Positions 46,251 through 58,156 of a stretch of 64,000 nt of DNA are shown here, piece by piece. The notes under the pieces are model-generated. The model did no database searches and was not told the origin of the DNA. It saw nothing but the letters and a program-made list of their open reading frames with translations. The stretch lies in the NCBI GenBank assembly GCA_022376465.1, contig JACDTU010000015.1, forward strand, positions 806,001 through 870,000. Reading direction: 5' to 3'. Both the position numbers and the translations under genes were made by a program. The DNA comes from Cubamyces lactineus (Eukaryota; Basidiomycota; Agaricomycetes; Polyporales; Polyporaceae). Position 1 is the first letter of the stretch, and the number at the start of each line of letters is the position of its first letter.

Positions 46251-47045
46251 GCGGCAGCTCGGCAGGTTTCGTCCTCCTTCGGAGCGGTGTGAAGATGTCC
46301 AACCCATTCTTAGAACTCGTCATGCGATTGGAGTGCCGAAAGACCCCTTTTTGACATCGTCCTCCACTCCGCAGGCAGGCCGCCGTTGTCGCCACCTCCA
46401 GCGTCGTTGCCATTGCTCTGGATCCTGCCGTTTGCTGCCAGTCGCGATGGTCGCTCGATTATGTATCAGCTGCCGTCCGAGCTGTCCCTACCCCCAACGT
46501 CAATACGTATCTTATTGGTTCCCCATCCCACCCCGTCTCAACGTCCTGTACACCACGCATTGTCGTCCGTCCGTCCAAAGTAGCGTAGATAGTATGGCAT
46601 CCGCAGTATTTCTCCGTCCCCGTTCGCTCATCCGGATTCTCGCCCGCTTTCTCTCGCTTGTCGCCCGTGGCGTCGACTCGCGCACCCAGAATCCGCCTGT
46701 ATTCTAGCTAGTAGTCTTCCGCCAACATTGTATGATTCTTTGCACGTGTGAACGGAGGAGAATGCCTGAATGCGATGCGGGACTGACATGCAAGTGGGGG
46801 ATAGGAATTTGAACGGCTCAGTCGGGTATTATGGGCTGTACACGATGAGACGACTGGGGTCCTCAGCGCAAGGCGTTCTAATTAGCGTGCAACCTGAGGG
46901 CAGGATCTGTGGGTAAGGTCTTCGGTGTTCGTGATCACTAAAACAGAGTGTCATGTCATCGCAAAGCTGGGAGAATACATGAGGTAAGATCGAGTAGGCC
47001 AGAATATGGATACATGCAAAAGACACGAGACACACGAGAGCACCT
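46251..47045. other. Shared 3' region of two convergent genes
   Basis: About 800 bp with no supportable gene. The open frame continuing to 46707 in another frame is the read-through of the last intron and 3' flank. Confidence 0.45.
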
Positions 47046-48325
47046 TCAGTTCAGGTATTGTAACTTGGACCACTCCTTATCGTTCGCATTGAAATCCACT
47101 CCCTTGCGCCGCCACCACTCTCGCGCCTGCTCACCGCCGCCTATCGCATCCTCGAGGGCCTCCTCGATGTCGCACATCCGGTACTGTATCGGCAGCCCGC
47201 TCTTGTCCCACCATTCCAGCACCTCAGGGCGATTGTGCCGCGACGCCCCAGTGAGCGCCTCCTGATCGAAGATCATTTGCAGACCGCTGCCGAGCCACCA
47301 CTGCAACACCTCCACTTTACCGTGGCAGCTTGCGTGATAGAGCGCCTGGCGGTCGTACTTGGGCTCGAGCTGCGAGCTTGCCCACCACTCGAGCGCCTCG
47401 ACGTGCCCCGCGGTGCTTGCCATGTCCATCACCCGCCCGATCTTGAGGGGAAGACGGTAGCGCGGGCTCAGACTCTTCTCCTTCCACCAGTCGAGGACCG
47501 CAATCCTGTTTTTTGCCGATGCGCTTTCGAGCGCGGCCTCGGTGTACTCGAACGGGAAGCCTGAGTCTATCCACCAGTCTAATGAAGCGACTTGTCCGTT
47601 GCGCGAGGCACCGTCTACTGCGTCCGCGATGGACTCTGGTTTGGGCATAGGGATGACGTCGGGGTGATGTGTACGGGTATGTTTCCACCAGGACAGAACA
47701 GCGGTGCGGCCATGGAGAGAGGCCGTTATGGGGAGGAGATCATCACTGTACATGGACAGGAAGACGGAGCGGTGGTGGGTGAAGAGGTATTCGAGGACGT
47801 TGACATAACTGAAGCGCACCGCGAGCACTGCGCTGACCTTCGTCGGCCTGTTTGTGGCCGGATCGGCAGCGCGGATGAGGGGGATGTATCCGGTCAGGAT
47901 GGCATGGTCGCATGCGTTTGCGCGCGTCCAGGGGATAGGTTGGGGGAGAGATGTGGGCACGCCTACGGCTTTGGCGAGCTCCCAGTCGCCGACGTGGTCC
48001 ATTATCTCTGCAAGCACCTCGACAGGGAGGTCGGGCACCCGGGCGCGGGGCTTGGAGGCGTCATGGCCCTCATCGGGCGTCTCGCGACCGCTTTGGCCAT
48101 CTTTGCTTGGGAAGTGGTAGGTGTGAATGTCGAATTGGGCGAGCCGTGATGCGAGCTCTACGTCTGAGCCAGATGTGGGGAGTGAACGGACTTTGAGGAA
48201 GAGGATAAGCTGTTCGTGGGTGAGCCGGCGGTACGCTTCGTGGACTTGTTCTATAGAGCGGTCATAACTCTTCGATATGTCAGTACTCGGAGCAAGCATG
48301 CGAGTGTATGCAGACTTACAGCCAT
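47046..48325 (-). CDS. SAP-like/F-box-like protein with WW-containing ankyrin-type repeats
   Basis: The start ATG at 48325 gives a two-codon first exon (ATG GCT). A ~50-nt intron follows, and the frame then runs uninterrupted to TGA at 47046. Residues ~15-50 (LTHEQLILFLKVRSLPTSG and on) look like a SAP motif. DLPVEVLAEIMDHVGDWELA is F-box-like. The rest is about seven ~35-residue repeats, each with a (V/I)xxLxWW core (AVLSWWKHTR, ASLDWWIDSG, AVLDWWKEKS, EALEWWASSQ, EVLQWWLGSG, EVLEWWDKSG, AREWWRRKG), an ankyrin-like arrangement. An adaptor role in ubiquitination is possible but unproven. It is divergent from HRD3 with 321 bp between the ATGs. Confidence 0.78.
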
Positions 48326-48646
48326 ACGCCAAAGTCTAGCAATAGGGTGATGGATGTACAGAGACGAGGATGGAGCAGGTCATCCTCGACGTCGCCTCGA
48401 GATGGCAAACACTTACTCAGATTAAGAGGTTAGTTGTTGTGCTTACGTAATCATTGACTATATCAGTAGAGCTGTCATCGAAATGTAATTCGCATTAGAA
48501 CTCGCAATCAAGTCCCTATAATTGAGGTAAACGATCGCAAATGGCGCTAGCGCTAATGCTGGAGCCGACGTGTAACAGACGTGTACCTCACTCTCGCTCC
48601 GCCACCACACTTTCCCCTTCACGCTCTGCATGGTCCACGGCGCACG
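48326..48646. promoter_or_regulatory. Bidirectional promoter region
   Basis: 321 bp separate the divergent ATGs of the SAP/ankyrin-like gene and the HRD3 gene. No specific factor site was recognised. Confidence 0.45.
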
Positions 48647-51600
48647 ATGCCGTCGTCCAAGAAGACCAAGATGCGCAAGGCCAGTCTGGCCACATTCTGC
48701 ATGGTCGCTATAGCGGCTTTCGCCAGTGCTAATGTAGGTACTGTTGCGTGGATTCCTCCGCAAACCCTGCTAAATTAGCATGCGATCATAGGACGCGTCG
48801 GGCAATGGCAAACGCGGCGAAGCATTGGAAACCATTGACCCCTCAGTAGAAGGTACCTCATACCGTCTGACCAGCGCGACATATCCCTGATTCTGATGGC
48901 TCAGCATCCAGGGCGTACAAGCAGGCTATGTCTACCCTTGCTACCTTGACTGCCCTCCCGCCCACTCAGTCTGAGGAGCCCTCACACCATTCGTCTGGCT
49001 ACCCTCTATCTTCATTCTTACCTAGCATACAAGGGCAGGGTCCTATTGCGAGCACTTTGCGCATCCTCGTCAAGCTCAAGAACCATTCCTGGCTGCCTAG
49101 CATCGTAACGGATTTCCTTGGGCGCGAGTTACCGAGTGGGAGGAAACGAGAAGAGGAACTTCAGGGTAAGGCCGTGAAAGTTGTAGACTTGCTGCAACAC
49201 GCAGCAGATCTTGGGAATACGGACGCGCTCTATACCCTTGGGCATCTTGCGCTGGTGCGTATACTACGTACACTTCTCGAACGCGTTTGGTTGACCTGCG
49301 CCATACCAGTTCCCTCCCAATACCTATTTCCCAACGGACCCTATGGCTGCGTACCAGACGCTCGACACGCACGCTCATCTTACAGGCAATGCATCATCGC
49401 AGGCCATTCTCGGCTTTCTGCACGGCACCGGCTACCACGACGTTGTCCCAGTCGACCAAGCCAAGGCCCAGCTCTACCTAACTTTCGCGGCCCATGGGGG
49501 TCACAAGGGCGCGCAGATGGCTCTTGGCTATCGGTACTGGTCTGGTATTGGAGTTGCAGAGAATTGCATGGCTGCATTGCAGTGGTACGAGGACGCCGCA
49601 GAGCAGGGTGAGTACAGTTGGGACGTTAACATGAGAGTGACATTGACGTGCCTCAGCCATGGCCAAGTTTCTTGCGGGGCCACCTGGTGGGCGAACACTC
49701 CCCTTGCTTCCGCCTAGGCTTTCGGACCTTGTTGGCGGTGTGTATGGTCCCGGAGCCAGTGTCGCGTCGACCGGGCTCAATGCAGGCCGTGCCGTGATCA
49801 AGACTGCGAACGCTCGCGCTGCCGGAGAGACGTGGGAAGACCTCCTTGAGTACTATCTGGTGGGTCGAACACCGTCAACTCTCCATACTCTTACTCACAC
49901 ATTGTCCAGTTCAATGCCGACCGTGGCGAGATTGATTTCGCTTACCGCCTCGGGAAGATATTCTACCAAGGTAGCATATACAGCACCCCTGGCGGTATAG
50001 CGTCTGGAGGCGATGGTGCTAGTGCCATCCCAAGAGACTTCCATCACGCGCGGCACTATTTCCTGCGTATCGCGCGACAAGTTTGGCCCCGCGACCCTGC
50101 GAACCCTCGTCAGCCCCATGTCTCCACTAAGGAAGAGGGTCCTGCACAAGTTGGCTATGCCGCCCTTGCGGCTGGCTACTTAGGCCGTATGTACCTTCGT
50201 GGGGAAGGCGTGAAACAAGACCCTGTCATGGCAAAGATGTGGTTCGAACGCGGAGCGGAGTACAACGAGAAAGAATGCCATAACGGTTTGGGCATCATTT
50301 GGCGTGACGGTTTGGTCGACGGTAAGAAGGACCTGAAGAAGGCGATGGCGCACTTCGCAGCCGCCGCGACTCAAGAGCTGGCGGAGGCGCAGGTCAACAT
50401 CGGGAAGTACCACTATGGTAGGTCCAGCTCGTCTATCAACCTAGTCAGCTTCTGAACTAGCAATAGAACGTGGCGACCTCAAACTGGCGACGGCCTACTT
50501 TGAGACCGCACTCCGCCAGGGCTCACCCTTCGAAGCGTACTACTACCTCGCAGACATTCAAGCCAGACAAGCGCGCGCAGCCATGATCCCCCCGGAGATT
50601 GCGGGCAGCTCGTGTGCGATAGCCGTGTCTTTCTACAAGCTGGTAGCGGAGCGTGGCGCTTGGGAAGACAACCTACTCAAAGAAGCTGACGACCTTTGGG
50701 CTCTCGGCACGGAGAGAGCAAGCGAGATGGCGATGTTGCGTTGGTGGATCGCGGCGGAGAGAGGCTACGAGGTCGCGCAGAACAACCTCGCTTATGTTCT
50801 CGACCAAGGTGAGTATCTCTTAGTAGCACCTTTCTGCACGGTGTCGGGCTCACTTCGTATGGTTCAGACAAGAGCATCCTCCGCTTCACACGCTTCGCCC
50901 CTTATTCGCCGTCCAACGACACCGCCCGCCTCGCCTTGACCCAGTGGATACGGTCTGCTGCTCAGCGGAACGTCGACGCGTTAGTGAAAGTGGGAGACTA
51001 CTACTACCATGGCCTAGGCGTTCCGGACGAGCCTGAGTCTGTCAGATGGGAGAAGGCGGCGGGGTACTACCAGTCAGCGGCGGACACCCAGATGAGTGCC
51101 TTGGCGATGTGGAACCTTGGATGGATGTATGAGAACGGCATTGGCGTACCTCAGGTGGGTCTTAGTGGTTAGAGCCCAAGGCGTTTCAGTCTCAGGTACT
51201 GACTGCCGTGGGTCGTAGGACTTCCATCTGGCCAAACGTCACTACGACCTTGCATACGAGACGAACAGCGAAGCGTACCTCCCTGTGCTCCTGTCTTTGA
51301 TCAAACTGCACGCACGGAGCTTGTGGCATACACTTATGGGTGGGAAGAACGGCTTGAGCTTCTGGGAAGGCGACGAGGATGGTACGTTCAAACGGCCATG
51401 GGTTCCGTGGCTCTTCTGATGACGATCGGGGTGCTTGCAGGTCGCTCATATTATGACAATCCGGACGCTCGAGAACTTGACGGCGCTCAAGACCCCAACA
51501 TCGGGCAGCCCTCGCTCGAAGATGGAGAGGAATTTGACGAGGGACCATGGTATCTGGGGAAAGCGCGCGAAGAATTCAACAGGCGCAGACGCGGGCATGA

Positions 51601-52017
51601 CCAAGAGCGGGCTACGCAGGATGAAGAGGATCCCGTTCAGGTGCGTACGCGCTCGCGCCTATATGTCTTGTTACGCTTGCTAATCATCTCCCTCAGTGGG
51701 CTCGCGAGCGCCGTCAAGCCGAGGCAGACAGAGACGGCGACTTCGGTCCCGAGGACTACTTTGACGCTGCGATGCGGGGACAACGTTACCGCGAGGAGGA
51801 GGATGTGGATGAGTTCGCGGAGACGATGCTTCTGGTCGTGCTCTGCCTGATGGTCTCGATCTTGCTGTACGTGCGCGGGAGGTGGGTCGAGCGGCTGAGG
51901 AGAGAAGAGGAACAGCGGAGGCAGGCGAATGGACAGCCGCCTCAGCAGCCGCAGCCGCAGGGTGTGTTCCCGCCCCCGGGCGATCCTGCCCAGGAGGATT
52001 GGGCGATCTTGCGATAG
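48647..52017 (+). CDS. HRD3: ERAD ubiquitin-ligase subunit Hrd3/SEL1L
   Basis: It is the ER-membrane partner of the Hrd1 ubiquitin ligase that selects misfolded luminal proteins. The N-terminus (MPSSKKTKMRKASLATF, then CMVAIAAFASAN) is a signal peptide. Many Sel1-type repeats follow: NTDALYTLGHLAL, SSQAILGFLHGTGYHD, GAQMALGYRYWSGIGV, AGYLGRMYLRGEGVKQD, ECHNGLGIIWRDGL, EAQVNIGKYHYERGD, AQNNLAYVLDQ, ALVKVGDYYYHGLGV, AMWNLGWMYENGIGVPQ. The YxxNP-like block SFWEGDEDG precedes an acidic/Arg-rich linker. One C-terminal membrane span is LLVVLCLMVSILLYV, with a short cytosolic Gln/Pro tail ending EDWAILR. About ten introns are present, each restoring the frame. No catalytic residues are expected. Confidence 0.93.
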
Positions 52018-52355
52018 GTCGTGTGTTGCTTTGAGAGTAGATGATGTATCATTATGCTGGCGGAATGCTTGAACATCACATCGCTATACGCCCTTGCAGG
52101 TTTGCGTGAGCATTCAAATAACATGGGTTGCGAGCGTCAACACCGCATTTGCTACTTCGCAGTGCACTGCATGATTACTTCAGCCTACTATCCAAGTTCC
52201 AGCTCTTTGAGAGACTTCATATCGTCTTTCGTCAGTGATAACCATACTCAATAATCTGTATCCGAGTCACCTTTGTGAGTTCACCTTTGTCGACCTGGTC
52301 TCATGTGGCCGACACCAATGGACGTTTGAATACTCAAGCTTGCTCCAAAGGGGCC
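52018..52355. other. Intergenic region between HRD3 and the prenyltransferase-repeat gene
   Basis: 338 bp holding the HRD3 3' flank and the next promoter; nothing else seen. Confidence 0.4.
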
Positions 52356-53810
52356 ATGTCATCCACGGTAGTGATGAAGCTCGGCGACCTTCTCGACCGA
52401 CCTCCGTGAGTGCGCCATCACTCATCAGCCATATCACTTGGCACGAAACATTGACATCCCTGTCAATCTATAGTCTTGCGATTGAGCTTCTCCCCGGGGA
52501 CGGCTCGGAATGGTTCACAGCAGAAACCCCTCCGGAAGCCGCGCAGCATGCACCTTTCCTCTTCGTTGATGGCCATCTTGGCGTACCTCAGAAAGTCGCA
52601 TACAAGGCCTACCTCCAGAGCGTCTCAAACTTGAGACAGTGCCGCACACCCCTCTCCAAGGGAGCTGCGTTATCGACGTCCCGCCCGGAACTGCAGTCAC
52701 TCGAGGCGAGGGATCTCCAAGATCTCCTTGCATCATCTGCCGTGCTCCTTCTTGCCAATCCTGCACACCAGAGCGCTCTGAATGCAAGGTGTCGGTTGGT
52801 ACAGCTGGGAGCCCTTGATGCGGCTCATGAGCTGAAGTTCGTGACTGCGCTGTTGACGCTCCGCGATGGCGCGAAGCAGTCGATTCTCTGGCATCACCGG
52901 CGTTGGCTCCTTCGACGCATCCATAGCTCATCACAGCGGACAGAATGCACTGGCAACCATTCAGCGACAGATTCGGGTGACTCACAGGATGGGGAAGATT
53001 CGCTATTGGGCATCTCGCTGGATGCGGGCACGTTCAGTGCGGAGTTCGCTACAGCTGCACAGACGTGTGAGGTATACCCTCGCAATTACTACGCGTGGAC
53101 ACATCGATATCTCTGCGCAGAGGCCCTCGCAGTACGTCTTAAGCAGCACTCGGCAGGGTCTCAGGACGGCAAAGTCGAGCTTGCGGGCGTCTGGAAGGAG
53201 GAGAGGACGCGCATCCGCGAGTGGATAGAGAGACACGTCTCTGATTATTCTGCGATGCAGTACGCGTGTCGCCTCGAGTCTCTCGACCGCAAACTCAGCG
53301 GGTTGGAGTCCGGGAGGTCCGGCTCTCCCTGTGAATCTCCGGACAAGGGCGAAGGAACGGCCCGCGAACACGCCTGGCAGCTGGTGCAGGCGTTCCCGGC
53401 TCACGAGTCTCTTTGGCTATACCTTAGAGGGGCTCTGTGTCTGCACTTCGCTGAACCAAGGGCACACGACACTGGGACTGAGCCGTCCGGTCGGATATTG
53501 AAGGAGGCAAAGGCATTCGCTGAGCGGCTTCTCAACGATGAGAATGGGGTCGGGACCGTGTCGAGTGTATCGCCTGGAGAGCGGGCTCTGGTCAAGAATC
53601 ACGCAGTACGCTTCCTGTCGTGGGTGCTGTGGCAGGTGCGTGTACACGCATTCTCAATGGATGTGTTGTCCTCAATGTAATTCGGCACGTAGGAGAGGGA
53701 AATTGGCGTGGACGGTGAGACCGTTCGGAGGATTTCAGCCGCTGCGGAGGGTGAATGTGTTGCCGACTTGCGCGTATATTTGCAGAGTGGACGTAAGTTG
53801 TATCGTTAGC
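52356..53810 (+). CDS. Protein prenyltransferase alpha-subunit repeat protein (PTAR1-like)
   Basis: It belongs to the family of farnesyl/geranylgeranyl-transferase alpha subunits. PTAR1 pairs with RABGGTB to prenylate the SNARE Ykt6. The start ATG at 52356 (MSSTVVMKLGDLLDRPP) is joined by a ~68-nt intron to LAIELLPGDGSEWF. PPTA-type motifs are SILWHHRRWLLRRI (W-x-x-R-R) and VYPRNYYAWTHRYLCAEAL, with further helices around DYSAMQYACRLES and HESLWLYLRGALC. The 3' end is uncertain. After VLWQ an intron (53638-53692) leads to EREIGVDGETVRRISAA, and I end at TAG 53810. A stop at 53680 applies if that intron is retained, and a later exon to about 53860 is possible. The length and divergence favour PTAR1 over the canonical alpha subunits. 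Confidence 0.75.
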
Positions 53811-54360
53811 CTTCGTCAGGTAGATTGACGATGCTGAGGTATGCCGGGCTCCCTGTGTAGTACTAGGCGGACAGTGATAGAGTTTACCACCACTGTTATA
53901 TTACAGTCAGCAAGAGCTGGCTATTCGTGGGCTTGATAGAGCATGGTAATGCTATACGCAAACTGATAGATGCTCACCGGCTCCGTCAGGCTGTTCATTG
54001 TCTCGGATGTCCTCACAGGATTGACGGCTGCGAGGCTTGCTACGTCGAACATGACGCAAGCATGTGTACATCGGACCAAAAAACCTCGCAGTAGGTCGAG
54101 ATTACGAGGCAACGTAGACAGACCAGGTGCTGTTGACCAACCTTGGATGTCGAGCCACCTTAGCCAGGTGGCGAAAGCAAGGAAAGCGTTCTGGGTCTGG
54201 GCGCTTGGTGTTGGTTATTGGCTAGTCCACGTGACTCGGGCGCTCTAGATTGGATTCAGAGGTTTGCCGAGACTTGGTTTGCTGGGCTCCTCTTGCGCAC
54301 TTGTTCTCTCAACGTTCCTTCTCTCTACGCTGTCTCTTAATCCGTACATAGCTTCTCATA
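53811..54360. other. Intergenic region
   Basis: Promoter of the SWIB gene and the uncertain 3' end of the previous gene; no separate gene supported. Confidence 0.4.
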
Positions 54361-55285
54361 ATGTCTATCGACGTGTCGACTCTCGAGCCCAAGATCCGCA
54401 GCATCCTCACAGCACCGGGCACGGACCTCGAGACTATCAGCGCAAAACGCGTCAGGAAACAACTCCTCGAGCTTGACTCTTCCCTGACCGCCGAGTTCGT
54501 CAAGGAGAAGAAGGACGACATCGATGCGATCATTGCCAAGGTTTACGAAGATGTGAGTGCGGCGCGGAATGGTGGAGCGGCGTCAGGAGACGAAGACGCG
54601 AATGGCACGACGAAACGCAAACGTGAGGACGCGTCCGAGGGTGACGAGGAAGGCGACGAAGAGCCCGCTGCGAAACCGAGGAAGTCGAAGAAGAAGCAGG
54701 AGCTGACGGACGAGGAGGTCGCACGCCAGCTCTCGAGTGAGATCAACAGCCGTCCACGGACGTCGCGTGCCGCATCGTCAAAGACAAAGGCGAATGGTGC
54801 GAAGCGTGGTGGCAAGAAGGGCGTCAAGAGCTCTGCGACTGTCGCATCCGATGGCGAGGCGGGCGCGAGCGACGAGGAGGGTGAGAAGCCCAAGAAGCGT
54901 GGAGGTGGCTTCAAGAAGGAGTACGCGCTTAGGTCAGTAACGGTGTTTGTGTACCTCGTTCGACGTACTCACGAACCCTTCTGCTTCCACTAGCGAACCT
55001 CTGGCGGCGTTGTTGAATGTCGAGAGGCTTTCACGGCCGCAAGTCGTAAAGCAGCTGTGGGATTACATCAAGGCCAACAATATGCAAAATCCCGAAAATA
55101 GGAAGGAAATTATTTGCGACGATACGTTCAAGGCGATCTTCAAGTGCGACAGGATTGATATGTTCAAAATGAACAAGGAGCTTGGCCAGTGAGTGGCTCA
55201 TGTGCACGGAACGTTATTATGCCTTCATATTGAAACGTGCGATGCGTCTAGGCATTTGCGCGATGCTCCGCCCGCTGCTTCGTGA
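54361..55285 (+). CDS. DEK_C and SWIB/MDM2 domain protein (UAF30/Tri1-like)
   Basis: SWIB proteins of this kind include yeast UAF30 (Pol I upstream activating factor) and Tri1, acting in chromatin and rDNA transcription. Residues ~3-65 are a DEK_C domain (DVSTLEPKIRSILTAPGTDL, RVRKQLLELD, EFVKEKKDDIDAIIAKVY). A long charged linker is rich in Asp/Glu and Lys, with KPRKSKKKQE and KRGGKKG basic runs. The C-terminal SWIB domain reads SEPLAALLNVERLSRPQVVK, QLWDYIKANNMQNPENRKEI, CDDTFKAIFKCDRIDMFKMN. Introns lie at about 54932-54992 and 55191-55251, and the last short exon ends at TGA 55285. A partial copy of its DEK_C exon is found at 56473-56703. Confidence 0.92.
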
Positions 55286-56143
55286 TCCACCCCCACACAT
55301 CTACCAGAGGTTACCCAGGTTTTGCCTTCTTTATTCTGCAGCGCTACCTCACAAACGTACAGTATCTTACCCATGTTCGCCCTTCGTATGAGCCACAGTC
55401 TGCCGCAATCAACGATTCTACGCGTCGCAGTGCTTCCCTTACTGTTTAGTTTGGGGCGTGAGCGGTTTGTTTACACGGGGCGTCGGCTCGAGTACCTCTG
55501 TTCATAATGCTAGCATGTACACTACAACGCTTCCTAACTCGACGAAAAAGTGCCTCACTACGTCCGTGCTGCAAGCCTCACCCAGCAAGAGCACCTCATG
55601 CAGTCAAATTCGCACTCGGCGCCCTGCTATGTCTGGCGTGGAATCACATGGTATGACATACAGCGCCATCTGACCTTCGCATTGTCATACTCACAATACG
55701 TCGCGCCGCTGCAGTACTATTCATTCTTACCGAGAATGGTATTGGCTTGCTCCGAGTAGGCCGCCGTAGGGGTTGACTGTTAGCGTTTGCCCGAGGCACG
55801 CCGCGCACGGGGCTAGATGCGGCCGCCGCTGGACTGTGATCAAATGAGTTGTCATCTTGTTCAAATAGTACTTGAAGACCTTCGAGCGACACTGGGCCGA
55901 ATATACAATATCTCGGAAACCGCTCTGGTGAGTCCCTTCCTGTGCACGAAAGGGTTCGGCAAGTCTATAGTCGACTGAATGTCAATGCAGTGCTTCACAT
56001 ATCTCGCTGCGAGCGCAGCCTATACGTAATTTCACCAACCGACACCCACAAGGTTTTTCGGTAAGGTCCAACTACTATATACCGCACGGCAGAGTAATTC
56101 ATACTGCGTGTGCGTACGAAGAACTTCGTAGCCATTAGCTAGC
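55286..56143. other. Intergenic region before the chimeric F-box gene
   Basis: 858 bp with the 3' flank of the SWIB gene and a promoter. Short frames (for example 55458-55673) show no domain. Confidence 0.4.
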
Positions 56144-56703
56144 ATGATCGGAATCCTGCCTACAGAACTCATTCTGCGTGTCCTCTCCTACTTACCGCTA
56201 CAGTCCCTGGGCAGCGCCAGGCTGGTCTCGCGCTCGTGGAACGAGTTTTTTGTTGCCAACGAGTGCACTATCTACCACGAGGCCGCCGTTTTCCACACGT
56301 TCGTCGACAGTGTAGACGTGCCCCTGACGGAAGCGAGAGAAGCATACGCAAAGGGCTCTCTGAAGGACGCCTCAGACTGGTACGAATACTGTAAGTTTTC
56401 TCTACATTCAATTCATTTGGAGAAGTCTACGATTACTTAGAGCGTTCTGGCCCAGGCCAGCGGTGTTTCCGCATGTCCTGGGACGTGTCGTCCCTAGAAC
56501 CGGTCATCCGGCGTATCTTCTTGGATCCAAACACGGACCTCAGTACCGTCAGCACGAAGTTTGTGCGGCAGCAACTGCTGGAGGTCGTGCCGTTCATAAC
56601 GAGAGATTTCGTCCAGTCAAAGCGAAAAGAGGTTGACGAGACGATCGTGAGGGTGTTCTATCAGGCGAGCGCGCTGTTGGGAGGGGAGGCGTATGCCTCT
56701 TGA
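56144..56703 (+). CDS. Chimeric short protein: F-box exon joined to a DEK_C domain
   Basis: Exon 1 (56144-56390) encodes an F-box (ILPTELILRVLSYLPLQSLG) and its next ~60 residues up to DWYEY. It is clearly related to exon 1 of the F-box gene at 58157. Its intron (56391-56455, GTAAGT to CAG) is in the same phase and position as in that gene. Exon 2 does not continue the F-box protein. It encodes a DEK_C domain (MSWDVSSLEPVIRRIFLDPN, KFVRQQLLEV, DFVQSKRKEVDETIVRVFYQ) related to the N-terminus of the SWIB gene at 54361. The spliced frame is open for 165 codons including stop. Expression is unknown. Exon 2 could also be read separately from ATG 56473, or the whole could be a relic. Confidence 0.62.
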
Positions 56704-58156
56704 CGCCTGCGCCGGCCCTGCGGGGGTCTTGTTGTCTTGATCGCAGTAGTAAGTGTATGTGCGGCTCCATGTTCTGACTGAAGCACGTTGCTGATCACTC
56801 GATTCATGGATGTAGTATTTTCCGTGTTCTTGTTTGTTTGTTGTAACGTATGAATACCGCAAATGCTTCGGAGGCTACCGGGTGGTAGTTGTTCAGGCAA
56901 CGCAAGGCGAGCTAGCATATTGTGCCATGTATACAGTATAGATCCATTGTCGCCAGGGTTGTCTTCTCGCAGCCGCCTTGGCATGGGCGGCGTAGGCCCG
57001 TGTGGCTTCATTGACGACTTCTTGCGTCTTCAAGATCAGAAGCCTCACCCTTTCTGTGCCCACTTGTTCCAGGATAACGCCACGGTTCGTCATCACATTA
57101 TATCGCGAGCATGGTCAGCCATCGGATAATGTGCAGGCTTGTGCGTCGCTGCGGCGGCAAAACGTGTAAGCTGAGTATTTGATGTACCGCGTGGGCTCAA
57201 AAGCTATAGTTTAGACCATCAGACTCCAGAAGTCTTGTTGACTCCCTTAGACTTGAAGCGGCCTGAGACTTGAAACCAAAGAGAGATACTCGACTTGCCT
57301 CGAGGGCCTGTGAGGTTGAGGGGACCACGTGATGAGAGATGGTGGGGACACTAAGCGCCCGTTGTCTGCAGCAACGATCCGGGTCTGCGTGAGTTGCACA
57401 CTTTCCTTCCAACCCCCATCTCGCTCCCCCTGCAAGCGTCCAAAGCATCCCATTCAAAGCTGCCGTTGGGCGCGTTTTGGAGTGCAACGCAACACGTTCG
57501 CCCGGCACGCCAAAGACGCCGCCCTTGCACTCGAAGAACGCGTGGTGGCGGTGTGATTGTGGATCCCCACGGTGCGCCGACTGTAAATCAAGAAACCGCT
57601 TTTGGTGAGTCTTTCCCTCCGTTGCGTTCGATACCTGGTTCCCCTTTGAGTCTGTGGCAAACGTATCCATGCTTGCAATCAAGTAGAACAGACAGTAGAA
57701 TGTTCGAACGTAGCTCACCGAGACTCTGGGTCCGTTCAACGGGAAGAACAGCTCGAATGTGGGAGGTGATTGTTTCCTTGTTGTGAAATTCTGAGAGTAT
57801 CTCGTGGGCGGTTGAGGATAGATTCTCCCTCAAGGGGAAGTGATCAAGCCCCAGATGCAAATCGATTCTCCCCGCTGAACGGACACTGCGCGTGTGAGTC
57901 AATGAGTAGGCTACAATCGCGAGATTCAAGCTGGTGTCTCGGTAGTTGTTCCTGTACGTCATATCGCCAAGGTGATCCATCTCCGGCGCAAAGCTTGCAG
58001 TACTTATGCACATTAGTGAAAGCTTGGCTTGCCGTAAATATGGCTACGCTATCTCGCTGCTGCGGTTCACTATGAAACCGACGGCAATAGTCGTATTAAT
58101 GTTCCTTGTTCGCTGACGCCTTCATCTAGCGTCACTCGAATAACTGCACGGCTGCC
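56704..58156. other. 1.45 kb gene-poor region
   Basis: Overlapping frames on both strands (57197-57786) lack domains and splice logic. The region lies between a partial and a complete F-box gene and may be debris of the duplication. Confidence 0.4.

Noticed and set aside
57197..57786. Overlapping long frames on both strands
   Set aside because: Neither strand shows domains or introns; mutual overlap suggests compositional bias.
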